From NCBI RefSeq assembly GCF_050003625.1, contig NC_134400.1, positions 227,146,085-227,210,084 of the forward strand: a stretch of DNA of 64,000 nucleotides, given 5' to 3'. This DNA is from Haematobia irritans. Taxonomy: Eukaryota > Arthropoda > Insecta > Diptera > Muscidae. Below the pieces are notes generated by a model that had not been told where the DNA came from, did no database searches, and saw only the letters and a program-made list of their open reading frames with translations. Both the position numbers and the translations under genes were made by a program. Positions 22,768 through 35,128 of the stretch are shown here, in pieces. Numbering within the stretch: the first letter of the stretch is position 1; the number at the start of each line of letters is the position of its first letter.

Positions 22768-24746
22768 ATCCGGTTACTTCATATAACTAGTGCGTATTAA
22801 GAATTTATTTTTTTTTTAAATTGATTTTTATTCAATAATAAAACATAAATGTAAAGACTATTCGATGAAAAGGAATCAAAATTTCGACACCCTGACTATG
22901 AAAATGGAAGCCAAAATGGTTTGGAATTCGAAATTTTTAAATTCTTGAGAAAATGTTTATATCTCGTTTTCCGGAGAATTATATTTCTTTTTGCGAAAAA
23001 TTTACCTGCTTTCGCAAATTCTATTCAGCTGAAAAAGCCTATGCCACAAACCACTCAAAGATTTATCCAACAATACCCTTATGATACATCATCATTAATA
23101 ATTTCATCATGTGAGCGTGTCCTTATAAGCAGAACTAGAAATTTTTATCCAATGAATTTTTTAAAAATACGTTAATTATTGAGAATACTCAAACTGAATA
23201 AAGCAAAGTTTTTTTTGTTTTGTTTTATGGTGGACTAAAGATAAAAAGGAAACGAGAAAATCAGCCAGACTAATTTGAAGTTTAAAAAGTCAACATTAAT
23301 TGCAATTCATTTCTTTTAAATCATTTTGTGTCTGAATTCTTGTTCTGCGATTCCCCACAGAAGCCTTCGGACCACAGTGGATGTGGAGGAAACTCTCTGT
23401 CTTTTTATTTCCTGGCCTGTCACTTCGTTTTCCTTTACGGGACCCGTTGTCCTTAGCAACATTATTTGACTGTTTTTGCAGAGTGGCTTTTTTTTCATTT
23501 AAATACAAATAAATTTATTTGGGGACATTTACATAAATGACTCCTAAAATTCCCATAAGTTGGGACAATACCAGAAAGAATAGAATATTTCCATCCCATC
23601 CCTTCCCTTTCTTCAATACTCACTCTGTCGCTTTCCAACCTCATATATATGTGATACATTTTATAGTCGTCCACCCTCAGATTAGATGGCCTAAACAAAG
23701 AGATACGGAGCTGAGAGTGAAATACACGTACTGCTGAGGCAAATAAATCCCTAGGGATCATCCCTTTAGCACATGGAGAAATCATCTACACAAAGTGAAC
23801 GTTAAATTAGTGTCTGCGTTATATTTGAAATGCGTTACAGACCCAGTATTCATTACGCCACATCCTATTATAGGAGATTTAAATAACAGTATTTCGGTTT
23901 ATTAAAAAAACTTAAAAATCGGTTCTCAAAAAATAATTATAAACATAAAAGCACTAAAATGCCATATACCATATCGTTATATTATATCGTTGCTGGTAAT
24001 AGGGAGTTTATCCCATCTGAGGATGCTAGTAATCTGAAATTCAATTAGTTTTATGATTTCCTTGAGGTATGTTAAATGCTCATCTGAGCGAATGGTCATG
24101 ATTTGCCGCCAATGATTTTTGCTTTAGCTTAAGTTCACTTTTTCTTTTATGAGAGGGCGTAAATGCAGGTAAACAGTATACCAGGTCATTTGTTTTATAA
24201 CTGCATTGTAGAAATCTCCAAAAGTGGAAAACAATTTAGTTAAATGTTCACAAGAGGTAATTTATTTTTCCCATAAAACAATTTGACGTCGACTAATTTT
24301 CATCATCAACTTTATTTTAATTGTTAAATTAGCAAAAAATGTAATTAACTTGCTTAGGTGCCTTTATCTTGGAAATGGAAATAGTTTTTTCAAATGTCAA
24401 TGATCCTCTAAAGCATAATAGTTAAGACTACCCCGGTATAAAGCATTCATATAACTTTCTAAAGCTATTTTCTCTCAGTGCATCAGGTATATTTAAAGAA
24501 AATAATGTAAGCGATTACTTACAGCTAAATCCCATTATTAATTTTGTCAGCTTTGAGATCGTAATAACCTGAAGGTAGATTAAGCAACACACCGAAACAA
24601 AAACTTCAAAAAATGATTACTAACGTAATTTACTAGGAATTCATACTAGGTCGATAAGCATTCATTTGCCAACAGAATAAAGGAAAAAACAAAAACACAG
24701 AACCATTTATTCATGTTTTTTGTTGGTTTAGCATTTTTTTAGAGAA
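22768..24746. other. No gene recognised
   Basis: Relatively low-repeat sequence. A minus-strand frame at 23296-23508 encodes a basic peptide (KDNGSRKGKRSDRPGNKKTE) in a locally GC-richer stretch and could be an exon remnant. It has no recognised domain and no clear splice context. Frames near 22921-23175 look like AT-rich chance openings. Confidence 0.35.
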
Positions 24747-24748
24747 TA

Positions 24749-25999
24749 CGAGGGCAGTTCGGAAACTTTTTAGCCTAGCACAAAAAGCGCGGTATAAACA
24801 GAAAAAAGTTAAGTGTTTTGAAAACTTCCATCTCTGTTGTGAACACATGTTAAATTTTGTTTCGATCTGGCAACTCCTTCATATAGAAACATGTGTTCAA
24901 AAAAGACGCATCCGCATTTTTTTTACAGTGGAAAAATTAGAAATGCGTGCTATCATTAAATATTTACATAAAAAAGGTTTATCGGGACAAGAAATTCATA
25001 ATGATATGGTGAATGTGTTAGGTGAAAGTGCTCCTTCATATGCAACAGTAAAAAATTGGGTTGCTGAATTTAAACGTGGTGAAACAGCAACAACAGAAAT
25101 TGTAGCCAAAGTGCACGATATGGTATTAAATGATCGACGAATAAAAGTGCGTGAAATTGCTAATATCATGGGCATCTCAAATGATCGAGTCCATTTAATT
25201 TTGCATGAAGAACTACAGATGAAAAAGCTTTCTGCAAGATGGGTGCCGCATTTGTTAACAGTCGATCAAAAACGCATAAGAATTGACATTTCTCAAGTTT
25301 GTTTGGATCGTTTTAAGCGAAATAAAATGGATTTTAAGCGTCGTTTCATAACTGTTGATGAGACATGGATCCACCACTATACTCCAGAGACAAAAGAACA
25401 ATCCAAACAATGGGCTGAAGCTGGAGGAAGTGCACCAAAGAAGGCAAAAACAATTCCTGGTAAGGTTATGGCAACGGTTTTTTTGAGACTTCAAAGGTAT
25501 GTATTTTATTGATTGACTATCTGCAAAAGGGTAAAACAATAAATTCAGAGTACTATTGCAACCTTTTGGATCAATTAAATGTACAAATTCGGGAAAAACG
25601 TCCTGGCTTACAACACAAAAAAATAATTTTTCATGAAGACAACGCACCAGCGCACAAGAGTGTTTTAAGAATGGCTAAAATCAACGAATTAAAGTACGAG
25701 TTGCTTGACCACCCATCTTATTCTCCTGATTTAGCTCCCAGTGACTTTTACTTGTTCCCAAATCTAAAAAAAATCCTTGCTGGCAAGCGTTTTACCTCAA
25801 ATGAAGATGCAATTACAGTTGTAAACCACTATTTTGAAGACCTTGAGGAAAACAATTTTAATCAAGGGATGGAATTGCTAGGTAAGCGTTGGACTAAGTG
25901 TATTGCAATTTCAGGGGATTATATTGAAAAATAAAAATATTTTTGAAAAACTAACTATTCTCTTGATTGATAGGCTAAGAAGTGTCCGAACCGCCCTCG
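24749..25999 (+). mobile_element. mariner element, copy 2, full length
   Basis: The ends are CGAGGGCAGTTCGGAAACTT and its imperfect inverse finishing GAACCGCCCTCG, with TA on both sides (24747-24748 and 26000-26001). At 1,251 bp it has the normal size of an intact mariner. It carries one transposase gene broken by frame changes. It lies immediately next to the remnant DDE transposase at 26002, and may have inserted into it. Confidence 0.92.
24928..25934 (+). pseudogene. mariner transposase (frameshifted)
   Basis: It encodes a mariner DDE/D-type transposase that would cut and paste the element at TA sites. The first open part (to 25512) has the helix-turn-helix region, WVPHLLT and the first catalytic Asp in VDETW (25357-25359). 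The second part (25509-25934, another frame) has HEDNAPAH with the second Asp (25638-25640) and YSPDLAPSD with the third (25743-25745). I count 34 residues between the latter two, the mariner D34D signature. The frame break lies between about 25480 and 25515, at a T-run and an apparent short duplication. The start used in copy 1 is GTG here, so translation could begin only at the ATG 24943. Copy 1 shares the same frame break. Confidence 0.9.
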
Positions 26000-26001
26000 T
26001 A

Positions 26002-26163
26002 ATTAAATAGAGAATCCAATGAATGTTTCGTTCGTATAATGGATGTGTTGAAACATCAACTATTCTACGTAAGAGTGCAAAATGTCGATTTTGGAGGGAA
26101 GAACATTGCAAAAGTTTCCATGGCATCCAGAAAACGTCACAGTTTGGGGTGGTTTATGACAGG
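26002..26163 (+). pseudogene. IS630/Tc1-like DDE transposase fragment, first piece
   Basis: With frame changes it reads KCRFWREEHCKSFHGIQK and then VWGG-like residues. This matches the conserved stretch before the second catalytic Asp in the common insect IS630/Tc1-like transposases whose next segment is a GIIG.YFF motif. That next segment lies at 30591, beyond an inserted MITE. The fragment is short and frameshifted. Confidence 0.55.
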
Positions 26164-27953
26164 TACACAGAACAAAGTAAACTGTTTTATAGCAAGAATG
26201 AGCTACGTCGTGCCAAAATTGAACTAACTTATACTCCACATTTAGAGATCTCCACAAAGCGTTGCTAAACCAGGAACATTTAATGCTCTGGTGTACTTCT
26301 TTACCACAAATCACGAAATTACGGCCTCTCATAGAAGAATAAATAAATTAAAAGCAAAGAAAAAAATCATTGGAGCTAAACCATTACCATTTTAACCCAG
26401 GGATCCGGAGCGGTCCATTTTTTTCGCTCCGCTCCCGCTCCGGAGAAAAAAAAAAACCGCTCCGCTCCGCTCCTCTTCGAGAAAATTATAGTACAAACAT
26501 TGTATTATTTGTTCAATTGAGTTTTATTTTATTTAGAAAAATCGGGCGGTATATATATGTGAGCTATAGCTAAATCTGAACCGATTTCGATGATTTTTTG
26601 CACATATAGTTAGTGCTATAGAAGATTACATTTCGCCAACTTTGAGTAAGATCGGTTGATAAATAAGGGTTTTATGACCTAATTTGGCAAAATCGGGCGA
26701 TACATATATATGGGACCTATATCTAAATCTGAACCGATTTCGATGAAATTTTCAGAAGATTATTTTGTGCTTAATTTGACGACGATCGGTTAGTAAAAAA
26801 GTGCAACGTGACCCCATTTGTCGAAATCGGGCAATACATATATATGGGAGCTATATCTAAATTTGATCCGATTTCTTCCAAATTCAATAACGTTCGTCCT
26901 TGTGCCCAAAAAAACTCCCTGTACCAAATTTCATCAAAATCGGTTAATAATTGCGACCGAAATCCTGTGAACAACAAATACATGGACAGACGGACGGATG
27001 GACGGACGGACACCAAGCGCTAGATCGACTCAGGAGGTGATTCTGAGTCGATCGGTATATATTTTATGGGGTCTAAAATCAATATTTCTTGTAGGCACAT
27101 TTTTTGGCAGATCAAACTTATTATACCCTAACCACTATGTGGTTTAGGGTATAATGACTTTAAAACAATGTGTTGAAACATTTTATTAATTTTGAAGATT
27201 TTTTTCAGAAATATTAAATCCATTTTGACTTCATTAAAACGAAATTTGCATTCATGTAGGATATACATTTTTATGTCGAATCACTTAGCTATAAGGATAA
27301 ACAGACTTCATTGAAAAGTTTAGAGACTTTTAGACAAGGAAAAACTTTTTTTCAGAGAAATACGTCTTCTATTCTAAGCAAAATTGGTATTTTAAGCAGG
27401 TGAAATATTTGGCCTCCCGACAATATTCTTTGCGGTGCACCATCTACTATTTAATATGTGATAGAAACCAAATTTATGAAAATGGACCAAAATGGACCAA
27501 ATTCTGTTTGGTCTGACCATCGGACCAAATTTAAAAATTAGAAATCTTTTGGACCAATGTTGGTCCGATCGGACCAAAACGGCAACGCTGATTGGAATTG
27601 AAAGTCTATACACAGAGTAGAAGTAACTACTCTCCGAAAGTTTTTTTTTGTTGTTTTGCAACAGACGTAGAGAAGAGGTTTTGTTATATTTGTAATGTGT
27701 GTGTATGTATGTTTATGTTTGCAACAACCTCCATCGACATCAGTCCGTGGTATACCTACGAATATTCTTACTCAGATCTAGTGTTACCTAATTTCGCTTT
27801 TTTTCCCTTTATTGTATAATAAATGTATATGCGCACATTTTTCAACCAAAATTGAAACAATCCATAATTTTAATTAAATTTTCGAGAACTAATATCAGAA
27901 ATAAGAGAATGCTAGGATATAGTACAATAGTAAAGCAAATATGAATGTCCTTA

Positions 27954-28606
27954 CACTGAAAAAAAGCATGCCCGGTTCCAAAGATTTTGTCTTTACTTTA
28001 ATAGTTTGGGTATTAATTCCGAGCCAAAGAAGCGGAGAATACAAGTGAGGATACTTTAAAGACGTAATTCTCTTTTAAATTTGGGGGTTATGTACTTGCT
28101 TTAGGAAGCAAATGTTAATCTTTCATTTTTTTAGAATTTTTTCGTCAGTTGTTATCAAAATCCTTTAAAAACGAGTTAACGAGTTATTTTTTTCCATATT
28201 AAGTCTCGACTTCCAGTAGAAATTATGCTATGTTTCAAGTAAAAAGCGTCTTTAAAATAAAGTGTTGAAAAACATGTCTTATTTTTTAACGATTTTTTGC
28301 TTTGTAGGCAAGATGCAAAAAGGAAACAAATTTAAAGACAATTTTATTAATTTTAAAGAATTTTTCTTAATTATTAAAGTCACGTTGACCTTACCTCAAA
28401 AATTTTAACTTTCATGTTATGATACACATTTTTAAGTAAAATCACTTAATTATGAGGACATTACAACTTCTTTCAAAAGTTTATTGCCTTTCGGACAAGA
28501 AAAAAAACTTTATTTTATAGAAATGCGTCTTCCATGTTAAGCAAAATTTGCATTCTTATTCTAAGGACATGGAATCTTTGACTTCACGACAATATTTTTT
28601 TCTGTG
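27954..28606 (+). mobile_element. CACTGAAAAA MITE, intact copy
   Basis: It starts CACTGAAAAAAAGCATGCCC and ends CAATATTTTTTTCTGTG, with TA on both sides (27952-27953 and 28607-28608). It is 653 bp and non-coding. Relatives lie at 9754, 16890, 19038 and 58817. Confidence 0.8.
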
Positions 28607-28690
28607 TAGAAAACTAAAAAATTAAATATAAATAAGATCGTTTAATTGCATTTATTTGACGTTCATTACAAACATCTTTGTAGTAATACG

Positions 28691-30031
28691 CACCCAGAAG
28701 AAAGTGTCTTCGAAACTAAAGGAAAAAATGTTCAACAATTTAGTTTAGCCATTTTATTTCCATTCAGTTAAATTTTTGTGTGAAATAATAACATTTTCTT
28801 GATACAGTAAAAAAATCCTAAACTGAAAGCAGTTAGGAATAGTTCATTAACTAGAATAAGGCATGGCATTTTACTAATACTGTTTTCTTCGCTGGGTATA
28901 AAAATTTACTACTGAAAAAGAAAATATTATTCACTGATAACAAAGCATTCGTAAAAATAGACAAAAACCGAACTAAAACCAAGTTTCCTCAAATTTAGAA
29001 AGATTTCTTATAAAACGATAAATCTGACTTCCTTTATTATAGAAGGCTTATCATACATACGAATAACACTTGGCATAGAAAAATATTTTAGTTCATTCGT
29101 ACTAAGAAGTATTCAATCCTTTCAAAACTTAAGGAAACACACTTGTTAGAATATAGGAAAATTTCCTAAATTTCTTGTATCTACCTGTAATCGATACCTG
29201 TCATCGATGTAATCGACGTGTTTGCGCGTGGGTTGTTTTTTTAGTTGGAATCGCGTTGTTATGGTATACGGAGAGATTGTTAAAAAATAATATTGTAAAA
29301 TAATATAATAAAAAACAAATAAAATATATAAAATATTTGTTATTTTAAATTAGTGAGAAAATGTTCGTTTTTTGAAAATTGGTTTATAAAAAAAGAAAAC
29401 ACAAGCAGAATAACAACCCCTTTATTCGACTTCATTTTGGAATCTTCAATTATAAGGTAATCAGTGACGCTAACCTTTTGTGAAAAAATTGGTTTAGGAT
29501 TTTTTTGTTTATATTTGTAGGTGTTGAAATTGTAAAAGGTGGACAAAATTGCTAGGCAGCAACTTATTCAAAGTGAAAGGTACTAGAAGAAGAAAAAAAT
29601 GTGTTTTAATATTTCAAGGCCAGTCAATGCTGTTGATTCTAAACAAATATATTTAATATATTAATAAAACATGTCTTTTATTGAAGAAAAAATTGCTTAT
29701 ATAAATACATAAAACTGTATTTAAAAACGAAGATAAGCAGTTATAATTTTGAAGTAAAAGGTTTACCACAAATATTTGTCCAAATGAATAAAAAAAGCTC
29801 AATAAAATCATTCCATATTTGATTTCAATTCAGTTAAATTTTTTCATTCTGTAGTATAGTGGTACATAAATATAGGAAAATGTTAATTAATATATGAAAT
29901 GCGTTCTACCTAATTTCTACGAAAATCATATCGTTCAATCAAATAAAAATGTCTTTGGCGCTATACGAAGTTCAACTTTCTTCACAATGAGTTCATTTTA
30001 ACTTAAAGAAGGGGTCACTTTTTTCTGGGTG
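28691..30031. mobile_element. CACCCAGAA-family element (CG duplication)
   Basis: It starts CACCCAGAAGAAAGTGTCTT and ends CACTTTTTTCTGGGTG, with CG on both sides (28689-28690 and 30032-30033). hAT copy A has the uninterrupted target TAATACGGGATG (inverse sense near 18950), which proves a CG duplication. The 1,341-bp interior is AT-rich and holds no recognised gene. A partial relative lies at 32762-33916. Confidence 0.85.
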
Positions 30032-30590
30032 CGGGATGAAATTGATCGAAAGTACTGTTGTTACTTTTACAACACATACTAGAGATATATTTTGACATTT
30101 GCCGTTTTTGAAAACAATTACTAAAAAACACGTTGTGTTTTCCCCAATGTACGTACGTACAAAAATACATATCGTACATTTTAAACGTTTGCTCACACTA
30201 CGCTAAGTACTAGCTAAATTTGAAATTACCTACACAGTGTAATTTCAAAGTTACACATTTCATTCAAGTAATATTTTATTCGGAGCGGAGCGGTTTTTCA
30301 TTTGGAAACCGCTCCGCTCCCGCTCCGCTCCGGATTTTAGAAATGCCGCTCCCGCTCCGGCTAAAAAAGGGCTTGCTCCGCTCCGCTCCGGATCCCTGTT
30401 TTAACCATATAGTTATTCATTCTTACTATTTTTGGAAATCGTATGAAAATTTTCTTTTGCTTTAGTTCATACTGAACTTATGTGTACGGTCATTGAACTT
30501 TATAGCCAAGTGTAGTTCATAAAATGTTTGAGACATTCTTAAAAAAGCTGTGTAAAATTTTTTGCAATAAAAATAAGTTATTTTTTTGTA

Positions 30591-30641
30591 GCATCATTGG
30601 ACTGTACTTCTTCAAAGATGATGCGAATCGTAACGTAACTG
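30591..30641 (+). pseudogene. IS630/Tc1-like DDE transposase fragment, second piece
   Basis: It reads IIGLYFFKDDANRNVT, the continuation of the fragment at 26002-26163, and is cut again at 30641 by a second MITE. Beyond that MITE (31006) the next codons are still compatible with a conserved VTVN continuation, after which the match is lost. Confidence 0.6.
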
Positions 30642-31005
30642 CACCGAAAAAAAGTGAACTGTTTTATAGAAAGAATGAACTATCACGCACGAAAATTGAA
30701 CTTAATTTTACGCCAAATCATGACCATTTTAACCATACAGTAGTTCATTCTTACTATTTTTGGAAATCGTATGAAAATTTTCATTTGTTTTAGTTCATAT
30801 TTAACTTATGTGTACGGTCATTGAACTTTATACTCACGTCTAGTTCATAAAATTTTTGATACATACTTTGAAAAAAGTAAGATTTCATTAAGCTGTGGAA
30901 AAATTTCGATAAAAATAATAAACTTTAACTACAAGCAAATAATTTTTTTTTCAATAAAAATAAGTTAAATTTAGCGTTAGTTTAATATGGAAATTTTTTT
31001 CTGTG
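30642..31005. mobile_element. MITE with TG duplication
   Basis: It starts CACCGAAAAAAAGTGAACTG and ends AAATTTTTTTCTGTG, with TG on both sides (30640-30641 and 31006-31007). It is 364 bp, non-coding, and related to the MITE at 26166-30588. Confidence 0.75.
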
Positions 31006-31009
31006 TGTG

Positions 31010-32040
31010 AACTTTGACGTAAAGAAATCAAGTTATTGTTTTTTGATCTGATACACATTGACATAGAATCACCCCTGAATCAATCTAGTTTATCGATCGA
31101 TGGTCACTAAATAACAGCATCGAGCCAATAAAAGGTCGCTTTACAGTGAAAAAAGTCCGTTCTTAAACTGATGCCTAAATTATGTTTATTTCAAAACAAT
31201 TAATACGTTTTAGATTATTTTAATTTTCTTTTTAAAGAAAGTTTTTTTTTTATTGCAAAACAATTAATACGTTTACGTTTATTTGAATCTTCTTTTTAAA
31301 GAAAGTTTTTTTTTTAAAGCTGAATGAATTTTAGTTTGTTTTAATTTATTGTAATCTTTTTTAAAGAAATTTCCCCAGCAAAATGAAATTTACTTTGTTC
31401 TCTATATGTTTCAAAATTTTTATGAACTAAACATGGGTATGATAACGATAAGTAAGAAGAGATTGTTCGTACGAGTCCCACAAATAAGAATGAACTACTC
31501 CGCGGTTGAAATGGCCATGATTCGGGTGTCAATGATTAATTCTTTAATATAAGTTTATTTTGTCCTTATGAAGTGGTGATTATATTTTCCTTGTTTTAAA
31601 ACCGCAAAACAATTTAGTTGAAGTTTCGCATGAGGTAACAATATTTCAGGAATATTTTAGTTTTTATCCAAATGGAAACGTGTGTGTGTTTTTTTTTTTC
31701 AAATAAAGTTAATGTCCTAATATGTGTAGCCATCGATTTGACAGTATGTTGGGCCGAAGCTGGTGTCAGGTGGAGCAAATTTCTTGCAAGGTAAACTTAG
31801 AACGGCTCCGTTCATTAATGAAACTTTAGCAAATGTGGAATTTGGAATTATGGACAATTTGCAAACGCCGGTCACGTATCCTATTCACATGGAATGTGAA
31901 ACATCCTCTGTTGCATGGAGCAATGGGATATGTACGGTGTTCGCAAATGTATTCTCTTATGTATCGAAGAATACAAATTTGATAGGGTGGCAAAGGATGA
32001 CGATTAAAGGGAGATTTACCATGAATTTTCGGGCTTTTAC
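31010..32040 (+). other. Mostly non-coding; unrecognised frame at 31763-32030
   Basis: A frame from 31763 stays open for about 90 codons before running into the adjacent MITE. It encodes residues such as MECETSSVAWSNGICTVF in a locally GC-richer stretch. This could be an exon remnant or unrelated transposon coding sequence. I do not recognise it, and its C-terminal end is simply the element starting at 32044. Confidence 0.25.
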
Positions 32041-32043
32041 ATA

Positions 32044-32556
32044 CACGGACGAAAAAGAATTTTTTTCATATGTTTGGGTGTAAAAATTATATGTTTGGAA
32101 CTCAAATTTTTAAACACAATATTTTTAAGTGCAAGCATATAATGTTCATAAACTAGCATAACATGTTTGGGATATATATATTAATATGTTAGAACATATT
32201 ATGTTTGGGACATAAAATGTTTGTAAGTATAATATGCTTGGATGCAAACATATATTAATTTAGAAATAGACTATAAACATATATGTGTTTGGAAAGAGAG
32301 GCCTAGAGGGTATGCTGGAAGTAAAATAATGAAAGTAACCAATTAGCGCCTTAAAAATATATATACTCAAAGAAAATTTCATTAAAGATTGGAAAAATAC
32401 TATGTGTGAATATAAACAAGTATACATTTACAAATTTGGAGTAAACAAAAATTGTATATGCTTAAGTAAAAATATTAAAATGAGTATTCGCAGAGAAAAT
32501 TCATTCGGAACCAAGTGAAAAGACATTTGAAAATAAGAGCATGAGTTTTGTTTATC
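32044..32556 (+). mobile_element. Half of a fold-back/AACATATT-family element
   Basis: It starts CACGGACGAAAAAGAATTTT after TA (32042-32043). It follows the left arm of the fold-back at 8527-9678 as far as GAGCATGAGTTTTGTTTATC, then stops at a CACCCAGAA end. The inverted arm is absent. Confidence 0.7.
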
Positions 32557-33916
32557 ACACCCAGAAAAAAGTGTCTTCGAAACTAAAGGAAAAAAATGTT
32601 CATCAATTTAGTTTAGCCATTTTATATCCATTATGTTAAAGTTTTGTTTAAAATAATACAACTTACTTGTTTCAGTAAAAAATCCTAAAATGAAGGCAGT
32701 TAGGAATAGTTCATTAACTAGAATAAGGCATGGCATTTTGCTAATACTGTTTTCTTCGCTGCACCCAGAAAAAAGTGCCTTCGAAACTAAAGGAAAAAAT
32801 GTTCATAAATTTAGTTCAGCCAATTTATTTCCATTAAGTTAAATTTTTGTTTAAAATAATAAAATTTACTCGCTTCAGTAAAAAAATCTCAAACTGAAAG
32901 CAGTTAGTAATAGTTCATTAACTAGAATAAGGCATGGAGTTTTACTAATACTGATTTCTTCACTGGGTATAAGAGATTACTACTGAACAAGAAAATTTTA
33001 TTCACTGATAACAAAGCATTCGTAAAAATAAAATATGAACTAAAACCAAGTTTCCTTAAATTTAGTAAAATTTCTTATAAAATGATAGTTTTGACTTCCT
33101 TTACTATATAAAAAGCTTATCATACATACGAATAACAATTGGCATAGAAAAATATTTTATTTTATTCGAACTAAGAATTATTCAATCCTTTCAAAACTCA
33201 AGGAAACACATTTGTTAGAATATAGGAAATTTTCCTATATTTCTTTTGTCTACCTGTAACCGATACCTGTCATCGATGTAATCGATATGCTTGCGCGTGG
33301 GTTGCTTTTTAGTTGGAATCGCGTTGTTATGGTATACTGAGTGATTGTTAAAAAATAATATGGTAAAATAATGTACTAAATAATAAATAGTATATATAAA
33401 ATATTTTAAATTAGTGAGAAAAATGTTCGTTTTCGTTCGTGATGGTGTACAAAGAAAGAAAACACCAACATAATAACAACCCCTTCATTCATCAGGTAAC
33501 ATTGAGGATGCTAACCTTTTGTGAAAAATTGATTTATGATTTTTTATATTTGTAGGTATTGAAATTGTAAAAGGAGGACAAAATCGTTAGGCAGCAACTT
33601 ATTAAAAGTGAAAGGTACAAGAAGAAGAAAAACATTACGTTTCGATGATGTTGATTCTTAATAAATATATTTAATATATTAATAAAACATGTCTTTTATT
33701 GAAGAAAAAATTGCCCATATAAATAAATACAATTGTATTTAAAAACGAAGATAAGCAGTTTTAATTTTGAAGTAACAGGTTTACAACAAATATGTAAGAT
33801 TTGTCCAAATGAATGAAAAAAGTTCAATAAAATAATTCCATATGTGAATTCAATTCAGTTAAATTTTTTCATTCTGTGGTATTGTGGTACATAAATATAG
33901 GAAAATGTTAACTAAC
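32557..33916 (+). mobile_element. CACCCAGAA-family copies, one partial and one truncated
   Basis: The first about 205 bp of the family (32557-32761) are followed immediately by a longer copy from 32762. That copy matches 28691 to about 29890 and then ends at a tRNA-like module. Both start CACCCAGAAAAAAGTG. No gene is seen. Confidence 0.65.
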
Positions 33917-33970
33917 CAGGACCCTTAGCATGCAAGACGGACGTACCAACCACTGCTCCACGTCGCCAAC
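33917..33970 (-). repeat. Degenerate tRNA-derived module
   Basis: An inverted, mutated copy of the module at 12315-12395, with AGCATGCAAGACGGACGTAC retained. The B-box is mostly lost. Confidence 0.45.
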
Positions 33971-34023
33971 AAATTTATGTTTAACAATGTTATGTTGTTA
34001 AACAATGTTATGTTTGCATCGGC

Positions 34024-34172
34024 TCGTGGGCGCCGCAAGCTATGCTATATAAATATAACTTATAACGATAATTATCTCTTGATGACCATAACAGCTACGT
34101 AGCCCAGTGGATAGTGTGCTGGCTTACAAACTGTGTGGTCCGCTGTTCGAATCCCCGTCCGGCAAAAGGTAA
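34024..34172 (+). repeat. tRNA-derived SINE, A and B boxes intact
   Basis: TAGCCCAGTGG (34100-34110) matches a pol III A-box and GTTCGAATCCC (34145-34155) a B-box at tRNA-like spacing. The sequence continues CCGTCCGGCAAAAGGTAAAA. The same 3' half is embedded in every ~978-bp element. It could in principle be transcribed by pol III; that is inference. Confidence 0.6.
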
Positions 34173-34631
34173 AATTAAAAAAAAAAATTATAAAATTGAA
34201 TAATTTCTTCTACAATTTTTGTGTTTCAGAAAAAGGTGCTAAGAACTAAAAACAACTCGTGGAAGTGAGAAAAATGTGAGGGAATATACAATTAGGCAGA
34301 ACATTTTTTTGACACAATCTTCTTTGGGAGAAAATTCTTCTAAGCATATAATATTTTTGGGTTCAAAATATTTCCAAACATATTATATGTTCACATAATA
34401 ACATATAGTTTTTTGGAAGACAACATTATTGAATTTGGATGGAAAAATACATCATGTTTGGAACTTAGACTACCCAAACATATTATATTGTTTAGACCAA
34501 TATGCTTTCAAACATATAATATATTGGAAGAAATCAAATATATAAATGTTTGGGCAATAACCAAAAATTTATATGCTTGAAGCAAAATATGTTTGGAAGT
34601 ATATGTTACAGAAGCGATTTTTTTGAGGGTG
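34173..34631 (-). mobile_element. AACATATT-family element, partial
   Basis: It follows the family in inverse sense and ends in GAAGCGATTTTTTTGAGGGTG followed by TA (34632-34633). Confidence 0.65.
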
Positions 34632-34838
34632 TAAATTTGGGGTCGTGTATCTCAAAGAGAGCATTGCCTTTATGAATGGCTTTATTGCTTAAAATATTCA
34701 TCAGATGACATTGTACCCGGCAGCATTTCACATCCCAGATACTCAACATACCACACTTTGTATTCATATATGTCATATCTCAAATATGACACACAAGTGT
34801 GAATCGAGTTGGTGGTGAATGTCGAGGACGTCAGCTAA

Positions 34839-34994
34839 ATGTCAGGATGTCATTTTGGCATCATGTCCAAATACGAATGTGTGCAAATTGTGCAGAAAAT
34901 GCAAAAGGATTTAAAGATGTACTACCGCGAAAGTTTACCTGGCAAAGACATTACATCCCAGCAAGAACTTGATAGACGGATGCGATTCCTCTAG
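34839..34994 (+). CDS. Small unrecognised open frame, 51 codons
   Basis: The frame runs from ATG 34839 (second Met at 34863) to TAG 34992-34994. It encodes a charged, helix-like peptide containing KYECVQIVQKMQKDLKMYYR. The stretch is less AT-rich than its surroundings and lies between two AT-rich elements. It may be an exon remnant, a transposon fragment or chance. There is no domain match and no visible promoter or splice context. Confidence 0.2.
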   Translation: MSGCHFGIMSKYECVQIVQKMQKDLKMYYRESLPGKDITSQQELDRRMRFL

Positions 34995-35128
34995 CAATAG
35001 CAGTATTCAATACACTGAAGGACGATTTTTCTTTTCTGAGGGACGAAAATTTAGGCAAAAGAAGTTTTCTTTTGACGCTAACAAATAAAAAAGATTTGAG
35101 CTTGACATAATTGCGGGTTTATTTGCTC

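Larger units (their letters stand above)
26398..30398 (-). mobile_element. Non-autonomous hAT-like element, copy B
   Basis: It has the same ends and GGAGC subterminal repeats as copy A but lies in the opposite orientation. The 8-bp duplication TTTTAACC is intact (26390-26397 and 30399-30406). It lacks the mini-me element present in copy A. It carries instead a 1,341-bp CACCCAGAA element (28691-30031), for which copy A is the empty site. No transposase gene is visible. Confidence 0.9.
26166..30588. mobile_element. MITE (CACAGAACAAAG end) carrying hAT copy B
   Basis: TA lies on both sides (26164-26165 and 30589-30590). Removing the insert joins the two transposase pieces in frame across the TA, so the boundaries are supported by coding continuity. 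The MITE proper is 26166-26389 plus 30407-30588. Its relative at 30642-31005 shares AACTGTTTTATAG and AGTTCATTCTTACTATTTTT and shows the uninterrupted hAT target CCATTTTAACCAT. Confidence 0.75.
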
